From Clostridiaceae bacterium (GTDB taxonomy: Bacteria > Bacillota > Clostridia > Oscillospirales > Acutalibacteraceae): a DNA stretch of 64,000 nucleotides. Position numbers and translations under genes: made by a program. The DNA lies in assembly GCA_016295355.1 (NCBI GenBank), contig JAEDLK010000004.1, positions 1 through 64,000 of the forward strand, written 5' to 3'. This document shows, piece after piece, positions 32,444 to 41,056 of this stretch (positions are counted from its first letter, which is position 1; the number at the start of each line of letters is the position of its first letter). The notes beneath the pieces were generated by a model. The model made no database searches. It had not been told where the DNA came from and worked only from the letters and a program-made list of their open reading frames with translations.

Positions 32444-33550
32444 ATGACGACCATTGAAAAAAAACGACGGTTTCTAATCTATTTTGCCTTTTGGTTTATG
32501 GTGGCGGTGTTATTTTATTTGGCTATGAAGTTTTGCCTTAGCTACATCTTTCCGTTTGTGATCGGAACACTGGCGGCGGTGGCTGTGCAAAAGCCGGCGG
32601 CTTTTTTGGCCGGCAAAGTCAGACTCAAAAAACAATCGGTAGCACTTCTGTTGGTTATCGGCGTTTATTTACTGATTTTATTGGCAGTGGCTTTTTTTGC
32701 CACCCGATTGTATCTGCGTCTGGTAACAGTATATTCTAACGCACCGCAAACTTTCGAGGGGTTATCTGAAAGTTTGAATGCTTTTTTGTCCTCTTTTCGA
32801 AAAATGACCGACGGTTTGCTCGGCGAGTATGCCGGGGTGTTGAATCAAACGGCGGTAAATGCCTTTAACGCTTTAGTCGGACGCCTGACCGAATGGCTGT
32901 CCTCACTCATCGGTGGATTGGCCTCCGGTTTACCTGGCTTTTTGTTCAGCGTTCTTGTGACAGTTATATCGGGTTGTTATATTGCGGCCGATTATGACAG
33001 CGTTACCGCTTTTCTTCGACAGGCACTTCCCGAAAAATACCTGTCTGGGGTGTATCAACTGCGAGCGATAGCAGTCGGACAGTTAAGCCGTTTTGTGAAG
33101 GGCTACGGATTGCTCTCACTGATTGCCTTCGGACAAATGGCGGTTTATTTTCTGCTGATTCATGAACCGGGGGCCTTAAAAAAGGCCGCCGTGATCGCCG
33201 TGGTGGATGTGTTGCCGGTGTTCGGCGTCGGTACGGTGCTGTTGCCGTGGGCAGCGGTATCGCTGATCGTGGGCCGAACGGCTTATGGGTTTGGATTGGT
33301 GGCATTGTATTTGTTTGTGACCTTGGTGCGTAATGCCGCTGAGCCGAAAATCGTCGGCAAGCAGGTAGGTTTGCATCCGGTATTGGCCTTGTTGGCACTC
33401 TTTATTGGACTTCGCCTATTCGGTGTAACGGGTATGCTTTTGTTGCCTTTGCTGACAGCGGTGCTGCTTCGCTTTGCCGAAAACAGATTTTTGCAAAACA
33501 ACGGCACAACAGCGACGCCGACGACGGACAAAACGGTGCCGCCGACATAG
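32444..33550 (+). CDS. AI-2E/YtvI-family membrane protein
   Basis: Polytopic membrane protein, 368 residues, of the AI-2E exporter superfamily, closest in look to the sporulation protein YtvI. It has two N-terminal helices (about 12-50), another near 65-90, a soluble stretch with helices (about 95-150), then a hydrophobic core with the PPxxxxLP-like AVVDVLPVFGVGTVLLPWA and the family's EPKIVGKQVGLHPVLALLALFIG. Substrate unknown. ATG 32444 has AGGAAAG 8 nt upstream; GTG 32435 is too close. The C-terminal tail after 360 is polar and low-complexity (NNGTTATPTTDK). Confidence 0.8.
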   Translation: MTTIEKKRRFLIYFAFWFMVAVLFYLAMKFCLSYIFPFVIGTLAAVAVQKPAAFLAGKVRLKKQSVALLLVIGVYLLILLAVAFFATRLYLRLVTVYSNAPQTFEGLSESLNAFLSSFRKMTDGLLGEYAGVLNQTAVNAFNALVGRLTEWLSSLIGGLASGLPGFLFSVLVTVISGCYIAADYDSVTAFLRQALPEKYLSGVYQLRAIAVGQLSRFVKGYGLLSLIAFGQMAVYFLLIHEPGALKKAAVIAVVDVLPVFGVGTVLLPWAAVSLIVGRTAYGFGLVALYLFVTLVRNAAEPKIVGKQVGLHPVLALLALFIGLRLFGVTGMLLLPLLTAVLLRFAENRFLQNNGTTATPTTDKTVPPT

Positions 33551-33642
33551 AATGTAGTGTACAGGACAGAGGAACGGTGGCCAGGACGATCAACCGGCCC
33601 GTCCTGTACTGACACAAAAAAGCGGCTATCGGAGTGATTGCG

Positions 33643-33864
33643 TTGAAACAGACGGTCTTTGCAACCGGAACGATCACCCATGCCATCAAGGGGCGTGACA
33701 TCCTGCGCCGTCATGGCTTTAAGGCCAACATGGAACGCATGAAATACGGCATGAAGGACTACGGCTGCGGATATGGGATTGTGGCCACGGGAAATCCCGC
33801 GGTCATTGAACGGCTGCTTCGCGAACAAGATGTCAAAATTTTAAAAATCATCCCATTAGGATAA
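33643..33864 (+). CDS. DUF3343 (putative Se/S carrier-like) protein
   Basis: Small protein, 73 residues, matching the DUF3343 pattern: KQTVFATGTITHAIKGRDIL at the N-terminus, a conserved Gly-Cys-Gly segment (KDYGCGYGIVATG) with the single cysteine, and a short C-terminal strand. These proteins have been proposed to carry selenium or sulfur and are often beside cysteine desulfurases or YedF, as here. TTG 33643 is chosen because GGAG lies 8 nt upstream. The cysteine desulfurase follows 54 nt later. Confidence 0.75.
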   Translation: MKQTVFATGTITHAIKGRDILRRHGFKANMERMKYGMKDYGCGYGIVATGNPAVIERLLREQDVKILKIIPLG

Positions 33865-33918
33865 ACCGCACAGGGAATTCATGCACATTCCCTGTGCATT
33901 TTTTTGGAGGTGAAAACC

Positions 33919-35055
33919 GTGATTTATTTGGACAATGCGGCCACCAGCGGGGTAAAGCCCTTGGCTGTTAGGCAGGCCGTGCAGAGGGCTCTTGAGAATT
34001 ACAGTGTTAATCCGGGACGCAGTGGATATCATTCGGCCATAAAGGCGTCCGAGGCCATTTATGCCACCCGTGTGGCGGTGGCCGAGTTCTTCGGGGCGGC
34101 ACGGCCGGAGCATGTTATTTTTACAGCCGGTTGCACCCAATCGGTTAATATGGTGTTAAAGGGTGTTTTGCAACCGGGTGATCATCTGTTGATTTCGGAC
34201 ATGGAGCATAATGCTGTGGCTCGTCCGGCCTTTTGGTTAAGGGATTATGCCGGTGTGTCGGTTGATTTGTTCGATGCGGCGGCAAACGATATGGAGGCCG
34301 AACTTGCGCGTAAAATCAAACCGAATACCAAGCTGATTTTTTGCTTGCATGCTTCCAATGTGACAGGGCTTGTGTTACCGATTGAAACCATTGCACGGGT
34401 GGCACACCGTTATGGCATTCTATTCGGGGTGGATGCGGCTCAAAGTGCCGGCGTGTTACCGATTTCCATGAAAAAAACAGGAATTGATTATCTGTGCGTG
34501 GCGGCGCACAAGGGATTATTGGCTCCCATGGGAACCGGATTGCTGATTGCCGAAGGGCCGATAAAACCGTCCTTGCTTCAGGGAGGAACCGGAACTCTGT
34601 CGGTGGAACTGGCACAGCCTAATACACTTCCCGAAGGCCTTGAAAGCGGTACGGTGAATTTGCCGGGTATTATGGGTCTTTCGGCCGGGTTGCGCTTTGT
34701 CAAACAAAAGGGCAGTGACACCTTGCTGCTACACGAGCGAGCCTTGTGTCAACGCCTGAAAAACGGCTTGCAGTCTTTGCCGGGGGTTCGGGTTTACGGG
34801 GGCCTTTTGGACGGTGCGCCGGTGCTTTCTTTTACGGAGGAAAACTGTCCCTCTGAGGAAACCGCCGCCTTTTTAGCCAAAAAGGGCATTGCGGTGCGAG
34901 CCGGCCTGCATTGCGCTCCATTGGCACATCGAAAAATCGGCACAGCCGACACCGGTACCGTCCGGCTTTCGCCCGGTTGTTTTACCACATTGCCACAGAT
35001 TAACACCGTTGTGTCGGTTATGCAGGCAAGAAGGACAACACATCGGTCAAAATAG
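33919..35055 (+). CDS. Cysteine desulfurase family protein (class V aminotransferase)
   Basis: PLP enzyme, 378 residues, releasing sulfur (or selenium) from cysteine (or selenocysteine). Seen: N-terminal IYLDNAATS, DMEHNAVARP (active-site His near 97), D172 in GVDAAQSAG contacting the PLP nitrogen, the PLP lysine K198 in AAHKGLLAP, and the catalytic cysteine C332 in RAGLHCAPLAH. The catalytic loop resembles the SufS/CsdA group. The start is GTG 33919, 9 nt after GGAGG. No IscU/SufU scaffold is adjacent; pairing with DUF3343 points to a selenium or tRNA thiolation role rather than Fe-S assembly (inference). Confidence 0.88.
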   Translation: MIYLDNAATSGVKPLAVRQAVQRALENYSVNPGRSGYHSAIKASEAIYATRVAVAEFFGAARPEHVIFTAGCTQSVNMVLKGVLQPGDHLLISDMEHNAVARPAFWLRDYAGVSVDLFDAAANDMEAELARKIKPNTKLIFCLHASNVTGLVLPIETIARVAHRYGILFGVDAAQSAGVLPISMKKTGIDYLCVAAHKGLLAPMGTGLLIAEGPIKPSLLQGGTGTLSVELAQPNTLPEGLESGTVNLPGIMGLSAGLRFVKQKGSDTLLLHERALCQRLKNGLQSLPGVRVYGGLLDGAPVLSFTEENCPSEETAAFLAKKGIAVRAGLHCAPLAHRKIGTADTGTVRLSPGCFTTLPQINTVVSVMQARRTTHRSK

Positions 35056-35087
35056 CAAAAAACTTTTGTGCAGTGGTAAGAAAAATA

Positions 35088-35116
35088 TTGAATCGGCAAA
35101 TGAGATGTGTTAAAAT
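35088..35116 (+). promoter_or_regulatory. Promoter of cdaA-cdaR
   Basis: TTGAAT (35088-35093), 17-nt spacer, TAAAAT (35111-35116), about 30 nt before the GTG start of cdaA. Confidence 0.65.
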
Positions 35117-35151
35117 GAATATGTAATTTGTGCCGAAGGAGGATGTTGTTG

Positions 35152-36075
35152 GTGTCTGCGTTTCTGAATTTTTTATATACGCTTTGGAATCAGATGGTAC
35201 ACGCTATCTCAAATATCCGCTTTTTGGACATTTTGGATATTCTGATGATTGCCTTTATCGTGTATAAGGCCATTCAATTCCTCAAGGACAGCCGTGCGGG
35301 ACAGCTTGTTAAGGGATTAGGTATTTTGGCGCTCTTGTATCTGTTTTCCGCCCGTTTTGAACTGCTCAGTGTTCATTGGGTGCTGTCAAAGGTCATGAAT
35401 TGGGGCATTGTGGCGTTGGCTGTGATATTCCAGCCGGAATTGCGCCGTGCCTTGGAGCGTGTTGGCCGCAGTAAGGTTGGAATGTTCGGCCATTCGCTGG
35501 TCAGCGACCGGGAAAAAATCAGCCGTTGTATCGAGCAGATCTGTACGGCTGCCGAGACCATGCAACAACAAAAAATCGGGGCTTTGATTGTGTTTGAACG
35601 CCAAACGCAGCTGGGTGACATTGTCAACACCGGCACCGTGGTGAACGCCACTGCGTCGGTGCAACTGGTGGGCAACATCTTTTTCCCGAAGTCACCGCTG
35701 CATGACGGCGCTATGATTATCAGGGACGGCATGATTTATGCAGCGGGTTGTATTCTGCCCTTGACGGCAAACCCCAATTTGAGCACACAGCTGGGTACCC
35801 GTCACCGTGCCGCCATCGGTATCAGCGAAGTCAGTGATGCCGTAGTGGTGGTTGTTTCGGAGGAAAACGGTATGATTTCCTTGGTGCAAAACGGAACGAT
35901 TGAACGCAATTTTAATCGGATGCGTTTAAGAAGTGAACTGTATCGTCTGTTGGTCGACGAGGAAGGACAGGACGGCCATCAGCCCTTCTATAATAAGTAT
36001 CTTTCGGTTCTGTCGGTCTTTGGAGGCAAGGAAAAAGCCGACGGGAAGGACAGGAAGGAGGATAGCCATGACTAA
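35152..36075 (+). CDS. cdaA: Diadenylate cyclase CdaA
   Basis: Membrane-bound synthase of the second messenger c-di-AMP, which controls potassium and osmotic balance in Firmicutes. It is 307 residues: three N-terminal membrane helices (about 15-90) followed by the DAC domain with the catalytic DGA motif (D185-G186-A187) and RHR (217-219). GTG 35152 is chosen because AAGGAGG ends 9 nt upstream; the ATG at 35143 directly abuts the site. It overlaps cdaR by 8 nt. The typical third gene, glmM, is absent here. Confidence 0.95.
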   Translation: MSAFLNFLYTLWNQMVHAISNIRFLDILDILMIAFIVYKAIQFLKDSRAGQLVKGLGILALLYLFSARFELLSVHWVLSKVMNWGIVALAVIFQPELRRALERVGRSKVGMFGHSLVSDREKISRCIEQICTAAETMQQQKIGALIVFERQTQLGDIVNTGTVVNATASVQLVGNIFFPKSPLHDGAMIIRDGMIYAAGCILPLTANPNLSTQLGTRHRAAIGISEVSDAVVVVVSEENGMISLVQNGTIERNFNRMRLRSELYRLLVDEEGQDGHQPFYNKYLSVLSVFGGKEKADGKDRKEDSHD

Positions 36076-37336
36076 ACGGAAGTTGTCATTGCGGGTGTTG
36101 TTCTCCAATTCGCGCTTTTCCATGGCGTTTTCTCTGATTTTTGCCTTTGTTTTTTGGCTTGTGCTGTCCATTGACCAAAACCCCTCGAGGCAGGCCACAT
36201 TGACCAATGTGCCCATTGATTTTGCCGTTACCGATTCGGTGGTGGGCGATATGGGGTTGGATATTGTTAATGAGAACTATTTGAAAAATGCCACGGTAAC
36301 GGTGCAGGGTCCCAATTATATTGTCAGCTCGTTGAAAAACACCGATGTACGGGTATATGCGGATTTGAGTGAGATTACCGATGCGGGCGTATATGAAGTG
36401 CCGCTGGTAGCCGAACGTACAAGTCCTGTTTCGGGGTATGGTATTGTTGCGGTTACACCGTCAAGCGTCACCCTCACGTTTGATTATATGGATACCAAGG
36501 AATTTGAGGTTCAGACCAAGGCCGACGGTATTAGCGCCGAGACCGGTTTGATTGTGGATAAGCCGACGGTTGTGACGACCGGTAGCTCTACGGTGACTAT
36601 CCGCGGCTCAAAATCCAAAATGGAAAAAATCGATCATGTGATGGCGATTGTCAAAGAAACCGAAGTGTTGAGCGCCACTAAGTCCTATGATGCATCGCTG
36701 ACGGTTTATGATGCTGAGGGAACACAGTTGGATACCACAGGTCTTACCCTCTCGACTACCAAGGTCAAGGTCAGCGTCCCCATTTGTAAAAAGAAGGAAC
36801 TGGCGGTCACGCCGACCTTTGCCAATGAGCCGATGGTTGGTCTGGGTGAAAGCTTGGTAACCGGCCTTTCGGTCACCACTGTTACGGTTATCGGTCCCCC
36901 TACCACGATTGACGCACTCGAAACCGTCAGTTTGGCCAAGATTGACTTTAATCAGTTGACTCCATCCACCACCTCTTTCAATGTTTCGTTCTCTCTGCCG
37001 GATGGCGTACGGGTGTTGGATAGCTTGGATTATGTGACGGTCAATCTAAAAATGTCCGGCTATGATACCGATATTTACACCATTCCCAAGAGCAACATCC
37101 GATTTGAGGGGTTGGGTGACGGTTTAACGGCGACAGCCGCCACTGACTTAAAGAAGGTCATGCTGTGTGGTATTAGATCGACGCTGGACAGTGTGGATGT
37201 GAATGCCTTGACGGCTACGGTTGATCTTTCGGGTAAGGGGCCGGGTGAATATACGGTTTCGGTATCGGTTGACTGCGGATCAGGCAAACCGCTTTGGATT
37301 GTCGGCACTTATACCGTTGCCGTGACCATTCGATGA
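36068..37336 (+). CDS. cdaR: CdaR / YbbR-domain protein
   Basis: Extracellular regulator of CdaA, anchored by one N-terminal helix (about 18-38, AFSLIFAFVFWLVLSI). It is 422 residues; the remainder is outside the membrane and made of repeated YbbR beta-domains (roughly 50-130, 135-215, 225-310, 320-420). The ATG at 36068 has AAGGAGG about 8 nt upstream. The low-charge, Thr/Val-rich repeats are typical. Coupled translation with cdaA fits formation of a CdaA-CdaR complex. Confidence 0.92.
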   Translation: MTKRKLSLRVLFSNSRFSMAFSLIFAFVFWLVLSIDQNPSRQATLTNVPIDFAVTDSVVGDMGLDIVNENYLKNATVTVQGPNYIVSSLKNTDVRVYADLSEITDAGVYEVPLVAERTSPVSGYGIVAVTPSSVTLTFDYMDTKEFEVQTKADGISAETGLIVDKPTVVTTGSSTVTIRGSKSKMEKIDHVMAIVKETEVLSATKSYDASLTVYDAEGTQLDTTGLTLSTTKVKVSVPICKKKELAVTPTFANEPMVGLGESLVTGLSVTTVTVIGPPTTIDALETVSLAKIDFNQLTPSTTSFNVSFSLPDGVRVLDSLDYVTVNLKMSGYDTDIYTIPKSNIRFEGLGDGLTATAATDLKKVMLCGIRSTLDSVDVNALTATVDLSGKGPGEYTVSVSVDCGSGKPLWIVGTYTVAVTIR

Positions 37337-37393
37337 TGTTTGGTTGCAAGGCTCGGATTATCGTTTGCCTAAACAGATTGTTATGTACGAAAC

Positions 37394-37425
37394 GAGGCTG
37401 TAAAAACAATGTTTTTTACAGCCTC
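37394..37425. terminator. Terminator after cdaR
   Basis: GAGGCTGTAAAAACA pairs with TGTTTTTTACAGCCTC; the A/T core provides the T-run on the plus strand. It lies about 57 nt after the cdaR stop. Confidence 0.7.
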
Positions 37426-37740
37426 TTGCATAGTGTGACAGTTTTTTACCAACCTGAACTTGCTGAGTCTCGGCTTTTCGGTTTGTCAGCGTCCATAGGT
37501 GACAGTCTTAGGAATTGTTTACATCGAAAAACCTCATCCTTTTGCCTGTTTTAGCTTAAACAATTGTTGGTTGGCATTTTGTCAACAGCAGGGCAAAACC
37601 CTGTTGTGTTTACAAAGCATTTAACGCAAGGAGTAGGTTAAGCTATCAGCCGAAACTTGCGTTTTGAAAGGCACGGTATGAGTAGACAGGCAGTTTGGCA
37701 GAATGGCCGCTTCGGCATAAGATGTACCGAGGTGAAAGTC
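37426..37740 (+). other. Intergenic region without a recognisable gene
   Basis: About 315 nt between the cdaR terminator and the next start. It has a second stem-loop (37583-37606, CAGGG/CCCTG core, CAAAA loop) and an 8-bp inverted repeat AACGCAAG (37624-37631) with CTTGCGTT (37656-37663). No clear sigma-A promoter and no protein-like frame were seen. It presumably holds the promoter of the small membrane protein-recD2-comF-mreB series. Confidence 0.5.
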
Positions 37741-38097
37741 ATGTTTGAAATGATTCTGCTTTGTATCGGGTTGACGCTTGCCATGATCGGTATCGGTCAT
37801 TTAATGGCACGGGTTTGGTTGTTTTTGTTTCGTCCGTCCTGTCCGGCTTATCAAACGGCGGTCATTTTTTTAGATGGGTTGGATGACGAAAAGCAGGTCA
37901 CCTATTATTTAGAACGCTATAAATGGTACGGAGATGGATTCGCCGAAAGTCTGGTTTTTATAGGCCGTGATGAGCCGCCATATGCTCTGCGTCGGTTGGC
38001 GCAATCAAATGACCGGGTCTTTTTCGGTAAGATTGATGAGATTCAAAAGTTGGTGTGTGAAGCTGGGGAGATACAATGGGGCGTGAACAGGAAGTAA
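37741..38097 (+). CDS. Small membrane-anchored protein of unknown function
   Basis: I do not recognise this gene. It encodes 118 residues: one N-terminal hydrophobic helix (about 3-38, from FEMILLCIGL to WLFLF), then a cytoplasmic soluble part with ILDG-like VIFLDGLDDEKQVTYYLERY and FVGRDE-like LVFIGRDEPPYALRR segments. The latter resembles the small single-helix proteins sometimes found before recD2 or comF in Clostridia. ATG 37741 has GAGGTG 6 nt upstream. It overlaps recD2 by 22 nt, so it is co-translated with it. Confidence 0.7.
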   Translation: MFEMILLCIGLTLAMIGIGHLMARVWLFLFRPSCPAYQTAVIFLDGLDDEKQVTYYLERYKWYGDGFAESLVFIGRDEPPYALRRLAQSNDRVFFGKIDEIQKLVCEAGEIQWGVNRK

Positions 38098-40313
38098 CGG
38101 CCGTGACCGATGCGGTCGAGCTAAAGGGTATGATACATAAAATCACCTATCGTAATGAAGCTAACGCTTATACGGTAGCAATTTTGTATGCCGGTAAGGA
38201 ACCTGTCACGATTGTAGGAACACTGCCCTTTGTCAACGAGGGCGACCGCTTGGTTTTGACAGGGCAGTATCAGGTGCATCCTACCTACGGTCAACAGTTC
38301 AAGGTCACGGCTTTTCAAAAGGAAATGCCCACGACTGCGGCGGCGATTCTTCGTTATTTGTCCACTGGTGCTATTCGGGGCGTCGGTCCCTCTACCGCCC
38401 GTGCATTGGTGGAAAAGTTCGGCGATAAGACCTTGGAGATGATTGCCGATCACCCGAGTGAGTTGACAGTCATACGGGGAATCAGCGAGGCCAAAGCCCG
38501 GGAAATCAATGCCGGCTACCGAATGCAACTGGGTGCCAGAGAAATGATTTTGCTTTTCCAACGATTTGATATTTCGCCGGAGGATACGCTGAAAATTTAT
38601 AAGACACTGGGCACCTCGGCTGTTGAGCAAATCAAGCATAACCCGTACATACTGTGCGATGAAGCCATCGGATTGTCCTTTGAAAAGGCGGAGGATTTAG
38701 CCGAGGAATTTCAGATCAGCAAGGACGACGAAACCAGATTGGCCGCCGGGATTGAGTATGTATTACGGCGGAATCTTCAAAACGGACACACCTGTCTGCC
38801 TCTTGAAAAGCTCATACCGGTGGCGTGCCGACTGTTAGAAACCGACAGCGATCGCCTAACAGATTTGGTCGAACGATTGGTTGGCTCTTTCAGATTGCAC
38901 AGTTATCGGGATAAAGAGCAGATCTATGTGGCACTGCCGGATTATTATGCGGCGGAAGAATATGTGGCCGCCCGTCTGTTGGCCATGGATCGGTTTGACG
39001 GCTGGCGCATGAGGGTGTCGGCTGCCGAGTTGGATTATGTGCAGTCGGTATTGCACATGACCTTGGATGAGGGACAGAAGCAAGCCGTGATCAGCGCCTT
39101 TGAAAGCGGTGTGTTTATTTTGACCGGCGGCCCCGGTACCGGCAAAACCACTACGCTGAAGGCCATTATCGAGTTGTTTGAATATCGAAATATGACCATT
39201 GAATTGGCGGCGCCAACCGGTCGGGCAGCCAAGCGTATGTCGGAATTGACCGGCCGGACGGCCAAAACCTTGCATCGACTGTTGGAGGTTCAGTGGGGCA
39301 CAAATGATCGGCCGATCTTTGTGCGGGATGAGCAGGACCCGTTGGAATGCGAGGTCATGATTGTCGACGAATGCTCCATGGTAGATGCGCTGTTGTTTGA
39401 GAGTCTGCTAAAGGCCTTGCGGCCGGGCTGCAAACTCCTTTTGGTGGGTGACAGCGATCAGTTGCCCAGTGTGTCGGCCGGCAATCTGTTGAATGATTTA
39501 TTATGCAGTGAATGCTTTTCCAGCGTGCGGTTGGACAAGGTGTTCCGACAGGCCGAAAGCAGTGCTATTGTCACTACGGCTCACGATTTGATTCAAGGCC
39601 GAGAGGTTGATTTGAGCGTGCATGATTCCGATTTGTTTTTTATCTCTCGTAACGATGATCAGGACGGTATGGCTCTTCTGCTGGATTTATGTTCAAGACG
39701 GTTGCCGGAGGCTTATGGCTTTGACCCAATGCAGGACATTCAAATCCTTTGCCCGTCAAGAAAAATGCCGTTCGGCAGTACCAATTTGAATGACCGGTTA
39801 CAGCAACAGCTTAATCCGTCTAAAAAGCATGAACCTGAAATTTTCTTTAAGGGTTTTTATTTCCGCAAGGGCGACAAGGTTATGCAGATTCGCAATAATT
39901 ATGAAATCGGATGGGAAAAGGAAAACGGCGAGAAAGGCACCGGTGCCTTTAACGGAGATGTTGGTATCGTTACGGCGGTTAACAAACGGGACGGTTCACT
40001 GACGGTCTGCTTTGAGGATCGACAGGTGGTTTATGGCAATGAAGAATTATCTCAACTGGAGCTGGCCTATGCCATCACGGTTCACAAGAGTCAGGGAAGC
40101 GAGTTTGAGTGTGTGATCCTGCCCTTGTTGGATGTACCTACACGACTTTGTTATCGAAATCTTTTGTACACTGCCGTTACCAGAGCTAAAAAGCTGTTGG
40201 TGATGATCGGTAGTCGGGAGGTTTTCTATGCCATGGCCGGGAACGATAAAAAGACACTGCGCTACACACTGCTTCAGCAGTTTTTACGGGATGACTTATG
40301 TTTGATGAAGTAA
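38076..40313 (+). CDS. recD2: RecD2 (RecD-like) ATP-dependent DNA helicase
   Basis: SF1B 5'-3' helicase involved in replication-associated repair, working without RecBC. It is 745 residues: an N-terminal OB-like domain (about 15-85), helix-hairpin-helix repeats (about 90-150, IRGVGPSTARALVEKFGD and the following VIRGISEAKA), then the motor with Walker A GGPGTGKTT (351-359), Walker B IVDECSMVD and the C-terminal VHKSQGSEFECVILP and AVTRAKKL motifs. The ATG at 38076 has GGGGAG 6 nt upstream. Overlaps comF by 16 nt. Confidence 0.94.
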   Translation: MGREQEVTAVTDAVELKGMIHKITYRNEANAYTVAILYAGKEPVTIVGTLPFVNEGDRLVLTGQYQVHPTYGQQFKVTAFQKEMPTTAAAILRYLSTGAIRGVGPSTARALVEKFGDKTLEMIADHPSELTVIRGISEAKAREINAGYRMQLGAREMILLFQRFDISPEDTLKIYKTLGTSAVEQIKHNPYILCDEAIGLSFEKAEDLAEEFQISKDDETRLAAGIEYVLRRNLQNGHTCLPLEKLIPVACRLLETDSDRLTDLVERLVGSFRLHSYRDKEQIYVALPDYYAAEEYVAARLLAMDRFDGWRMRVSAAELDYVQSVLHMTLDEGQKQAVISAFESGVFILTGGPGTGKTTTLKAIIELFEYRNMTIELAAPTGRAAKRMSELTGRTAKTLHRLLEVQWGTNDRPIFVRDEQDPLECEVMIVDECSMVDALLFESLLKALRPGCKLLLVGDSDQLPSVSAGNLLNDLLCSECFSSVRLDKVFRQAESSAIVTTAHDLIQGREVDLSVHDSDLFFISRNDDQDGMALLLDLCSRRLPEAYGFDPMQDIQILCPSRKMPFGSTNLNDRLQQQLNPSKKHEPEIFFKGFYFRKGDKVMQIRNNYEIGWEKENGEKGTGAFNGDVGIVTAVNKRDGSLTVCFEDRQVVYGNEELSQLELAYAITVHKSQGSEFECVILPLLDVPTRLCYRNLLYTAVTRAKKLLVMIGSREVFYAMAGNDKKTLRYTLLQQFLRDDLCLMK

Positions 40314-41056
40314 GACGTTTTTTCGCCGGCATTCTCGACATATGGTTTCCTTCTCACTGCTTTGTGTGTGGAAATATCTTGCGGCAGGGGGCGGTTTTGT
40401 GCGAGGATTGCAAGGCCGCCATGCCTCGCTTGCCCGATAACTTTTGTCGGGTCTGCGGAAACCGACGCAGGAATTGCCGTTGTGCTTATCGGGTCTTTCA
40501 TTTTGAACAAACCACGGCACCGTTTTTTAATGAGGGGATTGCCCGGCGGGGTATTTACCGATTAAAATTTGCCGGCGCATCGGAATTGGCCAATCACTTT
40601 GCCGATGAAATGGTGCGTTGCGTCAAACGGGATTATAAAGGAATAAAGTTTGATGCGGTTGTCAGTGTGCCCTGTCGCATCAGTCAGCGTTGTCGCCGGG
40701 GCTATGATCAAGCCGACTTATTGGCCAAAAGGATTGCCGATGAGTTGGATTGTCCGTATAAATCGCATCTCCTTTACCGCCGTCCTTTTGCCGAAAGTCA
40801 GCATGAATTACACAAGGCAAGCCATCGGTTTGAAAATGCCCGGCAAAGCTATGCAAAGATCAAATCCTTCTATGCCGAAAATGTTCTGCTTGTGGATGAC
40901 ATTAAGACCACAGGGGCTTCGTTGGATGCCTGCGCAGTCGCCTTGATGTCGGCAGGTGTGCGACGGGTTTACTGTGTGACGGCACTGATTACCGATATAA
41001 TGGTTGAAAAGCAAACAGGTAAGCAGTATAATGAAACAGGTGATAAAAATGTCTAA
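40298..41056 (+). CDS. comF: ComF-family phosphoribosyltransferase-like protein
   Basis: ComF is needed for DNA uptake in naturally competent bacteria and links the uptake machinery to helicase/primosome proteins. The 252-residue protein has an N-terminal zinc-finger region with paired cysteines (CFVCGNIL, LCEDCKAAMP, FCRVCGNRRRNCRC). The C-terminal PRTase domain carries the PRPP loop VLLVDDIKTTGASLDACA. Position after recD2 and dprA further down suggests a competence-related set, but other com genes are not in the window. Confidence 0.9.
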   Translation: MFDEVRRFFAGILDIWFPSHCFVCGNILRQGAVLCEDCKAAMPRLPDNFCRVCGNRRRNCRCAYRVFHFEQTTAPFFNEGIARRGIYRLKFAGASELANHFADEMVRCVKRDYKGIKFDAVVSVPCRISQRCRRGYDQADLLAKRIADELDCPYKSHLLYRRPFAESQHELHKASHRFENARQSYAKIKSFYAENVLLVDDIKTTGASLDACAVALMSAGVRRVYCVTALITDIMVEKQTGKQYNETGDKNV

